In this document: piece after piece, positions 28,018 to 36,809 of the stretch
How the letters are laid out: each line of letters opens with the position of its first letter
How positions within the stretch are numbered: position 1 is the first letter of the stretch
Origin: Balneolaceae bacterium
GTDB taxonomy: Bacteria; Bacteroidota; Rhodothermia; Balneolales; Balneolaceae
Assembly (NCBI GenBank): GCA_034521495.1
Contig: JAXHMK010000016.1
Coordinates: forward strand, 94,124 to 158,123
Length of the DNA: 64,000 nt
Direction: 5' to 3'
Program-made: the position numbers and the translations under genes
Notes under the pieces: model-generated
The model's database searches: none
The model's input: only the letters and a program-made list of their open reading frames with translations
Told to the model about the DNA's origin: nothing

Positions 28018-28931
28018 CCGTATATTTTACTTCTGTTTTTTTTCATTCGAAAATAATGTATCCATGCACCTTTATCATGATGTGATACAGATTGCACCGC
28101 TTTCAACTGATCTATAAGCGTCAACTGATCCAGCATCGAGCGAATTTGACGAATATACCATGTAATCGGCAATTCACGGGGCTTGAGTTTTTGTGTAATG
28201 TTAGGCTTTTCCATGATCCAATCTACAAATTCTAAAGCCGCATTCACCTTCAAAAGTGCATTTTTTCGATTCTTTCTACCTGATATATTTGAATCACTAT
28301 AGCGCCAATGGACAGATCCCCCCTTAATGGAGCAGATACCTCCGTGTTGGGCGAGTTTCAGGCAAAAAAGATCGTCGGCCGTCCACGCAAGCGGTAAGTC
28401 AGGAAATCCATCTATCTCTTGATATGCTCTCCGTGAAAAAACATACTCAACAATATAGCTTTCCTCTTTGTAGGACAACTTATTATTCAGGAATTCAGCC
28501 CCGTCAAGTATCTCCGGGAATTCGTTCTCTTTAATAACTTTTCCGTTTACTGATACTTTTTTTGTATTGAACCGATAGGCCGAAAATCCCGGATTTACAT
28601 TAACGGTTTTATAAAAAGATTCCACACAATCTGGTGTCATAATATCATCATCAGAAAAAAGCCAGATCCAGTCTTCCTCTGCTGTCTCTCCAATGCATCG
28701 CTCCCACTGCTGAGTGAGTGATCTCTTTCCAAGATTTCTTTTAAACCGTTTGAATTTAACTTTACAATCAAAAGATACTTGTTGAGTAATCTGTTCGATA
28801 TTATGTGGACTGGCGTCATCAAAAATGTATAGTATAAATCGCTGATCCGTCTGATTGCAGATGCTTTGAAGCGTTTTCTGTAAAAATTCAGATTTGTAGG
28901 CAGGTAATACAATTGCCAGATTTGGAGTCAT
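27993..28931 (-). CDS. GT2-family glycosyltransferase
   Basis: This 312-residue GT-A protein begins LAIVLPAYKSEFLQKTLQSICNQ, then YIFDDASPHN and the metal-binding segment WIWLFSDDDIMTPD, a clear DxD-type motif. A further WTADDLFCLKLAQHGG corresponds to the catalytic-base region. It overlaps the start of the next GT4 gene by 25 bp and follows the ABC-exporter gene by 57 bp. Sugar specificity unknown. Confidence 0.88.
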   Translation of the reverse strand: MTPNLAIVLPAYKSEFLQKTLQSICNQTDQRFILYIFDDASPHNIEQITQQVSFDCKVKFKRFKRNLGKRSLTQQWERCIGETAEEDWIWLFSDDDIMTPDCVESFYKTVNVNPGFSAYRFNTKKVSVNGKVIKENEFPEILDGAEFLNNKLSYKEESYIVEYVFSRRAYQEIDGFPDLPLAWTADDLFCLKLAQHGGICSIKGGSVHWRYSDSNISGRKNRKNALLKVNAALEFVDWIMEKPNITQKLKPRELPITWYIRQIRSMLDQLTLIDQLKAVQSVSHHDKGAWIHYFRMKKNRSKIYGWLKKFSS

Positions 28932-28988
28932 TCTACCCTCTGTTTAATTGAGAAGTGAAATGTATTGCAGCAATCACCTATTTGCAAA

Positions 28989-30794
28989 CTACAGGCTTTG
29001 AATTGCAACCATCTGGGCAAAACGGGAATCACTATTTAGCGAAAGCTCATCGTATGTTCCGCTTTCAATAATACGTCCTTTTTCCAGTACATAAATCAAG
29101 TCTGAGTTTTTGATAGTAGACAATCGATGTGCAATAATTACCACTGTCATTGAGCCTTTCAGAGCATCGATACTTTTTTGAATATATCGCTCGGATTCTG
29201 TATCCAGAGAACTTGTAGCCTCATCAAGAATAAGCAGATTAGGATTTTTATAAAGTTCGCGTGCGATGAAAAGTCGCTGGCGCTGACCGCCGGACAAACG
29301 TACTCCCCGATCGCCCACAACTGTTTGGTATCCATCATTCATATCCCGGATAAACTGATCGGCATAAGCTCTTTTGGCTGCTTCTTCCACACGTTTTCTT
29401 ACGCCGGGATCATTTTCATAATCCCCTTTCCATAAGCAGATATTGTTAGCTACGGTATCATCAAAAACAACCGTTTCCTGAGAAACATATCCAATTTGTG
29501 ATCTCCATGAACCAACTTCAATCTCTGAAGAATCAATACCATCAATGTAAATTTTACCACTCTGGGGTTTTAAAAGAAGGGTTAAAGTGTCAATCAGCGT
29601 TGATTTGCCAGCACCGGATTCTCCCACAAAGGCGATCATGTTATTGATCGGAATCTCAATATTTACAGACTTAAGAATATTCTCGTCACTGTCATCGTAG
29701 CGGAATTTAACATCATGCAACTCGATTCCATCCGAAAGCTGACCAACAGAACGAGAACCACTTTGTTCGCGGTGATGTTCCAAAATCTCAAACTCGTTCA
29801 CAACCATCTCAAGTGATCCGATTTTTTCCATTGTTTTTTGCCAGTCATCCTGGATTCCAATCATGTGTTGCATTCCTCTGTGAAAGAGTAACAGGGCAAC
29901 AAATATCGGGGCTATCGGGGCGTCGAATACCACCACTTGAACAATAATTACAAAAAGCAGAAATATAACAGAAACAGGTTCCCGTATAGCCTTTGTAAAT
30001 GCACTTGCAGCTCCTTGCCGAAACATATACTGAGCCAGTCTTTCAATACTCGACATTACACCGCCTTTCAAATACTGCATCTGATTTGTGGATGACAGAT
30101 ATTTAAATGACTGAATAGTTTGAACCAAAAACTTATTCAGAAGACTTTCTTCTTTAGAGGTTTTCCTGGAGAGATTCTGAACGTATTTATTTAAATATCT
30201 GAAGAGAAACAGAAGCAGAAAACCTATGCCTATGGCCATTAGGGCGAATCTCCATGCCAGTAAAAATGCAATTGACAGGTACGATGCCGTAATAATAATC
30301 ATTGTGAGAAAACGGGTAAATGTATCAAATGTTCGTATAAAATTATTGATTTGTCCGTTAATCACATTGATAAAATGACCGGTATTATTATCAGCATAAT
30401 ATTTATAATCCATAAACCGGTAGGAATTAAACATCTTCCCCTTGATCTCTTTCATCAATTGGGCACGAAGATAACTGGCATATCCACCCTCCAGGAATTT
30501 CAAAAAACCCTTGCCTATAAATATCACGCCAATAAAAATGAGAATACCAACAATTGAGTTTTGGATTCCCATAAATTCAAGAATTGCATGCAAAAACTGT
30601 AACGCAACACCACCACGGCCGCCAAGTCCGCCATCTCCGGCGTCAGCCGCTTCAATCAAAGGTAAGATTAACGTAATTCCGAAAGCCTCGGTTAGTGCAG
30701 CAGTGGCCGTTAGAGCAAATACAATGTAGAGTCTTTTCCCTATAAAATCTTTATAGACGCCAAAATAATACGCTATACTCTCAAAAAACTTCAA
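28989..30794 (-). CDS. ABC exporter, PglK-like (second copy in the locus)
   Basis: This 601-residue half-transporter has about six TM helices in the first 320 residues and an NBD with GESGAGKST (Walker A), LSGGQRQR (signature), LLILDEATSSLD (Walker B) and IAHRLS (H-loop). The N-terminal AALTEAFGITLILPLIEA motif is characteristic of the PglK-like group. The start codon is TTG (30792-30794), two bases after the stop of the Wzz-like gene, with no better ATG nearby. It sits beside a chain-length protein and a glycosyltransferase block, so it is a good candidate for flipping lipid-linked repeats. Confidence 0.87.
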   Translation of the reverse strand: MKFFESIAYYFGVYKDFIGKRLYIVFALTATAALTEAFGITLILPLIEAADAGDGGLGGRGGVALQFLHAILEFMGIQNSIVGILIFIGVIFIGKGFLKFLEGGYASYLRAQLMKEIKGKMFNSYRFMDYKYYADNNTGHFINVINGQINNFIRTFDTFTRFLTMIIITASYLSIAFLLAWRFALMAIGIGFLLLFLFRYLNKYVQNLSRKTSKEESLLNKFLVQTIQSFKYLSSTNQMQYLKGGVMSSIERLAQYMFRQGAASAFTKAIREPVSVIFLLFVIIVQVVVFDAPIAPIFVALLLFHRGMQHMIGIQDDWQKTMEKIGSLEMVVNEFEILEHHREQSGSRSVGQLSDGIELHDVKFRYDDSDENILKSVNIEIPINNMIAFVGESGAGKSTLIDTLTLLLKPQSGKIYIDGIDSSEIEVGSWRSQIGYVSQETVVFDDTVANNICLWKGDYENDPGVRKRVEEAAKRAYADQFIRDMNDGYQTVVGDRGVRLSGGQRQRLFIARELYKNPNLLILDEATSSLDTESERYIQKSIDALKGSMTVVIIAHRLSTIKNSDLIYVLEKGRIIESGTYDELSLNSDSRFAQMVAIQSL

Positions 30795-30796
30795 AC

Positions 30797-32077
30797 TCAG
30801 CTTAGGTAAGGTTTAGGATCTTTATTTTTAAATTCATTCCAAAAGTAGGATACCCATCGTCTCAGATAGATCATAACAATCCCCAAAAACAGGCCTGCAA
30901 ATAATGAACCACCTAAAATTCTTAAAGGGTCTGGTTCAGATGGACTCCCCGGTATCACAGCAGGCTCATGAACCCTGAAGACAGGTGTTTCTTCCTGCAC
31001 CTGAATCTTTGCTTCCTGTAGTCTTCGGGCTAATGTGTTATAAAGGCTGAACGCTAAATCATACTCAGACTGAAGACGTTGCTCCACCACAGCTACACTT
31101 TGTAAATTAAGATTTACATTCCGATCCTGAAAAGCTGCTAATGAATCCTGACGGATTTGGAACAATTGTTTTGCTTCTTCATACTGTTCTTCTATAAATT
31201 CTAAATTATTTATTGCCTTCTCAGTTCGGAAATCAGTTACATACTCCTGCAACAGTTCCTTAACTAACATCACCATTTCTGTTGAGGCTTGTGGATCAGG
31301 TAGCGAAACCCCAATATTAACAAACCCTGTTTGTGGCTCCCTGGAGATCGTTATCAACTCTCCTGCAGTAGTTGATACTTTTCTGATACGATTATCTAAT
31401 TGTTTTGGCGCATCAAATTCATCGAACTGAGAAAAGTCAATTTCAGGGCGTTCTGAGGTTTCTTTAGAAAAAAATGACCTTGTTCCATCCCAAATTGTAA
31501 CCGGTAGTGCAATTGTGTAATTCCAAATAAAATCTACCGTCCTGTCTACTAAACTGGGTCTGTAATATTCATTAAAGTAATCGAAAACCGTTAGGGTGCT
31601 GTCTAATGTGCTGAAATAGACTTCATGCTGCATCAATTCAATTTGAAAATTCAGACTCTCAACAATATGAGGATACATGGTGACCTGGATATCATTTTCT
31701 TCAGCCTCTCTTTGAATGCCAAAAAAGTTACCGTATTGTTGAAATAATTGACCTAATTGAGATTGATTTGAAGTGGATTGTGGCATCAATTGAGCCTCTG
31801 AATAATACATTGGATTACTACCCAGGTATATAATTATTCCTAAAGCAAATACAATAATTACAGAGCTGAGTATTGTACCCTTATTAACCCATAGATCTTT
31901 AGCAATACCTACAAGGTCAATAAATACTTCGTCCTCGCGGTCTTGGTATCCCTCTTCCGAAACAGGGATAAGCCTGTATTCTTCTTTTAATGAGCTTTTC
32001 TCTAACTGTTTTTTACCCTTTTTTTCTATACTTCCCTCCTCAGGGCGGTCCGGCTCATTTTTGTTATAATCTGACAC
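30797..32077 (-). CDS. Wzz-like polysaccharide chain-length determinant (no kinase domain)
   Basis: This 426-residue protein has two TM segments. TM1 lies near residues 70-90 after a charged N-terminal tail, and TM2 near 395-412 is preceded by the Pro-rich PAVIPGSPSEPDPLRIL typical of Wzz. The coiled-coil periplasmic part lies between. It ends shortly after TM2 and so lacks the BY-kinase seen at 1009-3420. The start is GTG (32075-32077). Adjacent to the second ABC exporter, it may serve a separate assembly line. Confidence 0.88.
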   Translation of the reverse strand: MSDYNKNEPDRPEEGSIEKKGKKQLEKSSLKEEYRLIPVSEEGYQDREDEVFIDLVGIAKDLWVNKGTILSSVIIVFALGIIIYLGSNPMYYSEAQLMPQSTSNQSQLGQLFQQYGNFFGIQREAEENDIQVTMYPHIVESLNFQIELMQHEVYFSTLDSTLTVFDYFNEYYRPSLVDRTVDFIWNYTIALPVTIWDGTRSFFSKETSERPEIDFSQFDEFDAPKQLDNRIRKVSTTAGELITISREPQTGFVNIGVSLPDPQASTEMVMLVKELLQEYVTDFRTEKAINNLEFIEEQYEEAKQLFQIRQDSLAAFQDRNVNLNLQSVAVVEQRLQSEYDLAFSLYNTLARRLQEAKIQVQEETPVFRVHEPAVIPGSPSEPDPLRILGGSLFAGLFLGIVMIYLRRWVSYFWNEFKNKDPKPYLS

Positions 32078-32158
32078 AACGAGACAAAATTACTTTAATA
32101 TTTCAGGTAATATAGAAATGATTGAATTCTTACTAAATTTACGAAAATGTACGTAAAT

Positions 32159-34033
32159 CTAAGCTTTGTAATTGAGGAGTTCTTTTGACTTGAATTGATA
32201 TGTAGGTACAATATCTTTAATTGCTTGCTTAATCTGTTCGTGATTACCACCGGCTGCTACCTGCTCCAGATGATCAAGCTTATTTGAAATATCACTTTTT
32301 ACATCATTGCTTTTTGCTACATAAATTTTTTCATGCTGTGTCATATCAGTTCCTTCTTCAGCCGTTAAAAGTTCTTCGTAAAGCTTTTCACCCGGCCGCA
32401 TCCCTATATATTCAATTTTAATATCTTTATCCGGTTCAAAACCCGATAGTGTTATTAAATCCCTTGCCATTGTTTCTATGTTTACCGGCTCCCCCATATC
32501 CAACACGAATACAGAACCGTTCATATTTAATGCCCCGGCCTGCATTACAAGTTGTGATGCCTCGGGAATCGTCATAAAATAGCGCACCATATCCGGATGC
32601 GTAATGGAGATCGGGCCGCCACGTTTAATCTGTTCTTTAAATTTGGGAATAACACTTCCCCGGCTGCCCAGTACATTTCCAAATCTAACAGATACAAAAA
32701 CTTCTCCGTTAGTTGTTTGATTTGAACCCCACTGCACAATCTGCTCCGATATCCTTTTGGTAGCTCCCATCACAGAGGTGGGATTTACGGCCTTATCTGT
32801 AGAAATATTAACAAAGTGCGTTATTTTAAAATCAAGAGAAACCTGAACTAAGTTCCTTGTTCCGCATACATTATTAAATATCGCTTGCTCGGGATTAGCT
32901 TCCATAAGCGGAACATGTTTATGAGCGGCTGTATGAAAAACAACTTGCGGTTTATATTTTTTAAAAATCCGTTCAAGAGTTTGCTTATCCCTAACATCTC
33001 CTATCTCAGTAGCATAACTAAGGTCGCTAAACTGATAGTCAATATGATTTATCAACCGGTGAATACTATTTTCACCGCGACCCAAAAGTACAACCTTGCG
33101 AGGTTTGAATCTTGAGAGTTGGCGAACAATTTCTGAACCAATGGATCCACCGGCCCCCGTCACGAGAATAGTTTTGTCTTCCGTATATTTTCTGATCAGC
33201 TTGGTATTCAGTTCAACCGGTTTTCTGCGAAGCAGGTCTTCTACATCCACATCCCGTATCTGATTGATAGTTACTTTACCGCTAATCAGGTCGTATATGC
33301 TTGGAATTATTCTATATTTGGCATCCGTCTTTCTTGCCTGCTCAACAACTCTCCGAATCACATCACCAGATTCAGAAGGCATAGCTATCAAAATTTCATC
33401 AATTTTAAACTGTTTGACCGCTTCATCCATTTCATCAATGGTGCCAACAACCGGAATTCCAAGAAATTTTTGTTCGTGCTTCGATCTGTCATCATCTAAA
33501 AAAGCAACAGGATACATTCCGGCCTGGGGGTGGCGTAACATTTCGCGGGCAGCCATATTACCACTCTCTCCAGCACCGGCAATTAGTACTCTGTGTTTAT
33601 TTTTGGTTTTAGCCCGAACATACGTTGGATTCCAATACACAAGATAAAAACGAGTGCCCACTCTCATACCGGACAGCAGCAAGAGTGATAAAAAGTATTC
33701 TATAACAGGAACAGAATATGGAATAACAACGGACTCACGAAGTAAAATTGTTGAAACAAGAAAAATGCCAGTGACAAATGAAATAGACTTTAAAAGGGAA
33801 AAAAGATCCCGAAATCCTGTATTCCTCCAAGATTGCCGGAACGTTCCAAACCAATAAATAGAAAAAGCTTTTATTAATGAAAGTACAACCGTTGCTCCTA
33901 AAATTTCATCAACATATCCATTAAAATCTCCATCAAGACGGAGCGTAAATGCTACGATTGTAATAGAACTCCAAACACCAAGCTCTATAAAGAACTTCCA
34001 AAAATCTCTGTGATCAATAATTCTTTTTAACAT
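32159..34033 (-). CDS. Membrane-bound nucleotide-sugar 4,6-dehydratase, WbpM/PglF/CapD family (copy A)
   Basis: The protein has four N-terminal TM helices (to about residue 125), a CoA-binding-like Rossmann domain (VLIAGAGESGN), and a catalytic extended SDR domain with TGAGGSIGSEIVRQL. The active site reads STDKAVNPTSVMGATKR, with Met in place of the usual SDR Tyr before the conserved Lys, as in WbpM and PglF. These enzymes convert UDP-GlcNAc to UDP-4-keto-6-deoxy-GlcNAc, the precursor of QuiNAc, FucNAc or bacillosamine. A TTG start at 34039 is possible; I prefer the ATG at 34033 (624 residues). Paralog at 36810-38693. Confidence 0.9.
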   Translation of the reverse strand: MLKRIIDHRDFWKFFIELGVWSSITIVAFTLRLDGDFNGYVDEILGATVVLSLIKAFSIYWFGTFRQSWRNTGFRDLFSLLKSISFVTGIFLVSTILLRESVVIPYSVPVIEYFLSLLLLSGMRVGTRFYLVYWNPTYVRAKTKNKHRVLIAGAGESGNMAAREMLRHPQAGMYPVAFLDDDRSKHEQKFLGIPVVGTIDEMDEAVKQFKIDEILIAMPSESGDVIRRVVEQARKTDAKYRIIPSIYDLISGKVTINQIRDVDVEDLLRRKPVELNTKLIRKYTEDKTILVTGAGGSIGSEIVRQLSRFKPRKVVLLGRGENSIHRLINHIDYQFSDLSYATEIGDVRDKQTLERIFKKYKPQVVFHTAAHKHVPLMEANPEQAIFNNVCGTRNLVQVSLDFKITHFVNISTDKAVNPTSVMGATKRISEQIVQWGSNQTTNGEVFVSVRFGNVLGSRGSVIPKFKEQIKRGGPISITHPDMVRYFMTIPEASQLVMQAGALNMNGSVFVLDMGEPVNIETMARDLITLSGFEPDKDIKIEYIGMRPGEKLYEELLTAEEGTDMTQHEKIYVAKSNDVKSDISNKLDHLEQVAAGGNHEQIKQAIKDIVPTYQFKSKELLNYKA

Positions 34034-34229
34034 TACCAACAGTTAATTATTCCTTAAGAAGAAAAAACACTAAAGCTTATTTCACATCAAGACAAATAAA
34101 ATTAAGAATTTACAAAAATTCTATTCTATTTATCTTATCGATTTAATGCTCAGCTATATCTGCTATTCTTACAATCTTTATAACTAAAGCTTTTCCACCT
34201 GTTTTGTCCCAACAATTTTTAGATCATTG

Positions 34230-35249
34230 TTAATCAGTATAGTATTTTTTATACCAATTTATAAATTTTTTAACTCCCTCTTTTACAGTTACTTGTGGAC
34301 GAAATCCTGTTAAATTGTTAAGAGGTTCCACATCTGCCCATGTTTTAGGAACATCGCCGGGTTGTATGTCCATCATGTTCTTTTCAGCTTCAATTCCCAG
34401 GTTTTCTTCAATTTCATTGATAAAGTCCATGAGATTGACAGGACTGCCATACCCAATATTAAAAAGCTGGTAAGGAGCAGTTAGCTGACCTGAAGATTCA
34501 GAAGGCGCTTTTAGAATTAATCTTTTCATTCCCTCAACAATATCATCAACATAAGTAAAATCGCGAGCCATATTACCGTGATTAAATACCTTAATTGGAT
34601 GTCCTTCCAACATCGCTTTTGTAAACAGGAACAGTGCCATATCGGGCCGTCCCCATGGGCCATAAACGGTAAAAAAGCGAAGCCCCGTTGTTGGAATGCC
34701 ATACAGATGAGAATATGCATGGGCCATCAATTCATCAGACTTTTTACTTGCAGCATATAAACTCACCGGATGATCTACATTGTCTGATGTTTTGAAAGGC
34801 ATCTCTTTGTTTGATCCATATACTGAACTTGATGAAGCATACAACAGATGAGATACATTCGTATGGCGACATCCTTCAAGGATATTTAAAAAACCGACTA
34901 TATTACTTTCTATATATGAGTGTGGATTCTCAAGGCTATAACGAACGCCCGCCTGAGCCGCTAAGTTAATAACTATATCGAATTGTTCTGACTCGAAAAG
35001 CTGTTCTACAACTTCTTTATTTCCAAGATCTGTTTTGATGAAACGATAATTGCTGTTTGATGAACTTGTTACAAGATTATCTTCGCTGATCTCATCAATA
35101 CCTGTTTCTTTCAGTCGGTCTTTTTTCAGCTTCACATCATAATAGTCGTTTATATTATCCAGGCCCACTATTTCAAAGTTTTCCTCAAGCAAACGCTTTG
35201 TTAAGTGAAACCCGATAAAACCAGCCGTGCCGGTGATAAGAACTTTCAT
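34230..35249 (-). CDS. NAD-dependent epimerase, UDP-glucuronate 4-epimerase-like
   Basis: This 339-residue extended SDR has TGTAGFIGFH (6-15), the DNINDYYDVKLKKDRL segment diagnostic of the CapI/LpsL (UDP-GlcA 4-epimerase) group, YASSSSVYG (137-145) and Y165-x-x-x-K169. It would convert UDP-glucuronate to UDP-galacturonate, or act on the N-acetyl analogues. Its upstream neighbour is a UDP-sugar 6-dehydrogenase, so the two probably form a uronate pathway. The 190-bp gap downstream shows nothing distinctive. Confidence 0.9.
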   Translation of the reverse strand: MKVLITGTAGFIGFHLTKRLLEENFEIVGLDNINDYYDVKLKKDRLKETGIDEISEDNLVTSSSNSNYRFIKTDLGNKEVVEQLFESEQFDIVINLAAQAGVRYSLENPHSYIESNIVGFLNILEGCRHTNVSHLLYASSSSVYGSNKEMPFKTSDNVDHPVSLYAASKKSDELMAHAYSHLYGIPTTGLRFFTVYGPWGRPDMALFLFTKAMLEGHPIKVFNHGNMARDFTYVDDIVEGMKRLILKAPSESSGQLTAPYQLFNIGYGSPVNLMDFINEIEENLGIEAEKNMMDIQPGDVPKTWADVEPLNNLTGFRPQVTVKEGVKKFINWYKKYYTD

Positions 35250-35349
35250 TTTCTAATGTTGTTTAAAATTTAAAATCAAGAAGAGAATTGTATAACCGTT
35301 TTTTATTAAAGGTTATGCTATGTAATATTTTTTTGTTTCCCCAAGCCCG

Positions 35350-36678
35350 TTAAGCTTTCCAAACATGCCCGTTTTTAGATGATATATGCTTCATGGAGTT
35401 ACGGGTATCCACAATCAGGTCGTTCCATTCAGATAATTCATGGTAATCTATCTCATCGTGATTTGTTGAAATAACAACCACATCATACTGTTGTATGGTA
35501 TCTTTATTCCATTCCACGGATTTGGTACCCGCCCAGTGCGCATGTTCCCTGGATTCTTTGATTACAGGCACATAGGGATCGTAGTAATTCACGTCTGCAC
35601 CCATTGAAGAGAATAGATCCATCAGTTTATAACTGGGTGATTCTCTATCATCATCCACGTTGGGTTTGTAGGCTAAACCAAGAATCAAAACTTTGCTGCC
35701 GTTTACAGCTTTTTTATGAGAGTTGAGTGCCTGAAGTGTTCTGTTTACTACATAATTTGGCATCTCGGTGTTAATCTCACCGGCCAGCTCAATAAATCGC
35801 GTATTTTGCTCAAACTGCCTTGCTTTCCACGTTAAATAAAATGGATCGATTGGAATACAATGTCCTCCCAAACCAGGTCCCGGAGTAAACTTCATAAATC
35901 CAAAGGGTTTGGTTTCAGCCGCATCCAACACTTCATGGACATCGATACCCATCTCTTTATAAATCACTTTTAATTCATTTACCAACGCAATGTTAACTGA
36001 ACGAAATATATTTTCAGTTAATTTTACCGCTTCGGCTGTTTTTGTATCGCTTACGGGCACTGTTTCCACAATGGATGTATTGTAGAGTTCGCAGGCAAGT
36101 TCTACTGCTTCCTGTCCATGTCCGCCCACAACTTTAGGAATCTTGGACGTATTAAACTCTGCATTTCCGGGATCTTCGCGCTCCGGGCTGTACGCTACAT
36201 AAAAATCTTCCCCCGAAGTTAAGCCGCTTTCTTCTTCCAGAATCGGGATAATTAATTCCTGGGTAGTACCCGGCCATGTTGTAGACTCAAGGATTACCAA
36301 CTGGTTTTTCCTTAAATTTTTTGCGATAACCCTGGCCGTTTCCACAACAAATCTCATCTCCGGCTCTCTGTGAGTATTCAGCGGGGTAGGTACACACATC
36401 AGAAGTGCATCAGCTTCCTCTAATCGAGAGAAATCTGCAGTAGCAGAAGACCTGTCTGATTCAGCTAATACCTGCATTTTATCTTTTCCGAGATGTTTGA
36501 TGTAAGGTGTACCCTCTTCAATGCATTTCACTTTGTACTCATCAATATCGTACCCAATAACAGGCATTCCATTGTCGTGGAAAGTCCACATCAGTGGTAA
36601 CCCAACATAACCAAGACCGATAATTCCAACTTTAAACTCTCTATTTTGAATTTTTTGCAGTAACTGTTTGATGTTCAT
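35350..36678 (-). CDS. UDP-sugar 6-dehydrogenase, WbpA-like (UDP-GlcNAc 6-dehydrogenase likely)
   Basis: This 442-residue protein oxidises C6 of a UDP-hexose to a carboxylate with two NAD. It has GIIGLGYVGLP (18-28), ESTTWPGTT (131-139), and the catalytic Cys274 in PGPGLGGHCIPIDPFYLTWKA, a wording typical of the WbpA/WbpO/TviB group rather than of UDP-glucose dehydrogenases. The C-terminal domain has LGLAYKPNVDDDRESP. The product would be UDP-GlcNAcA, which the adjacent epimerase could turn into UDP-GalNAcA. UDP-Glc as substrate cannot be excluded. Confidence 0.88.
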   Translation of the reverse strand: MNIKQLLQKIQNREFKVGIIGLGYVGLPLMWTFHDNGMPVIGYDIDEYKVKCIEEGTPYIKHLGKDKMQVLAESDRSSATADFSRLEEADALLMCVPTPLNTHREPEMRFVVETARVIAKNLRKNQLVILESTTWPGTTQELIIPILEEESGLTSGEDFYVAYSPEREDPGNAEFNTSKIPKVVGGHGQEAVELACELYNTSIVETVPVSDTKTAEAVKLTENIFRSVNIALVNELKVIYKEMGIDVHEVLDAAETKPFGFMKFTPGPGLGGHCIPIDPFYLTWKARQFEQNTRFIELAGEINTEMPNYVVNRTLQALNSHKKAVNGSKVLILGLAYKPNVDDDRESPSYKLMDLFSSMGADVNYYDPYVPVIKESREHAHWAGTKSVEWNKDTIQQYDVVVISTNHDEIDYHELSEWNDLIVDTRNSMKHISSKNGHVWKA

Positions 36679-36809
36679 GTATTTTTATTATGAATATTAT
36701 CTATTGCAAGCATGGAATATAAGACTCCTCACCGAATTGAGAAATGAAAATAGCACCAGATGAATAAGTTTATTTATAAATGCCGAATTTTAGTCAAAAA
36801 ACTGGATCA

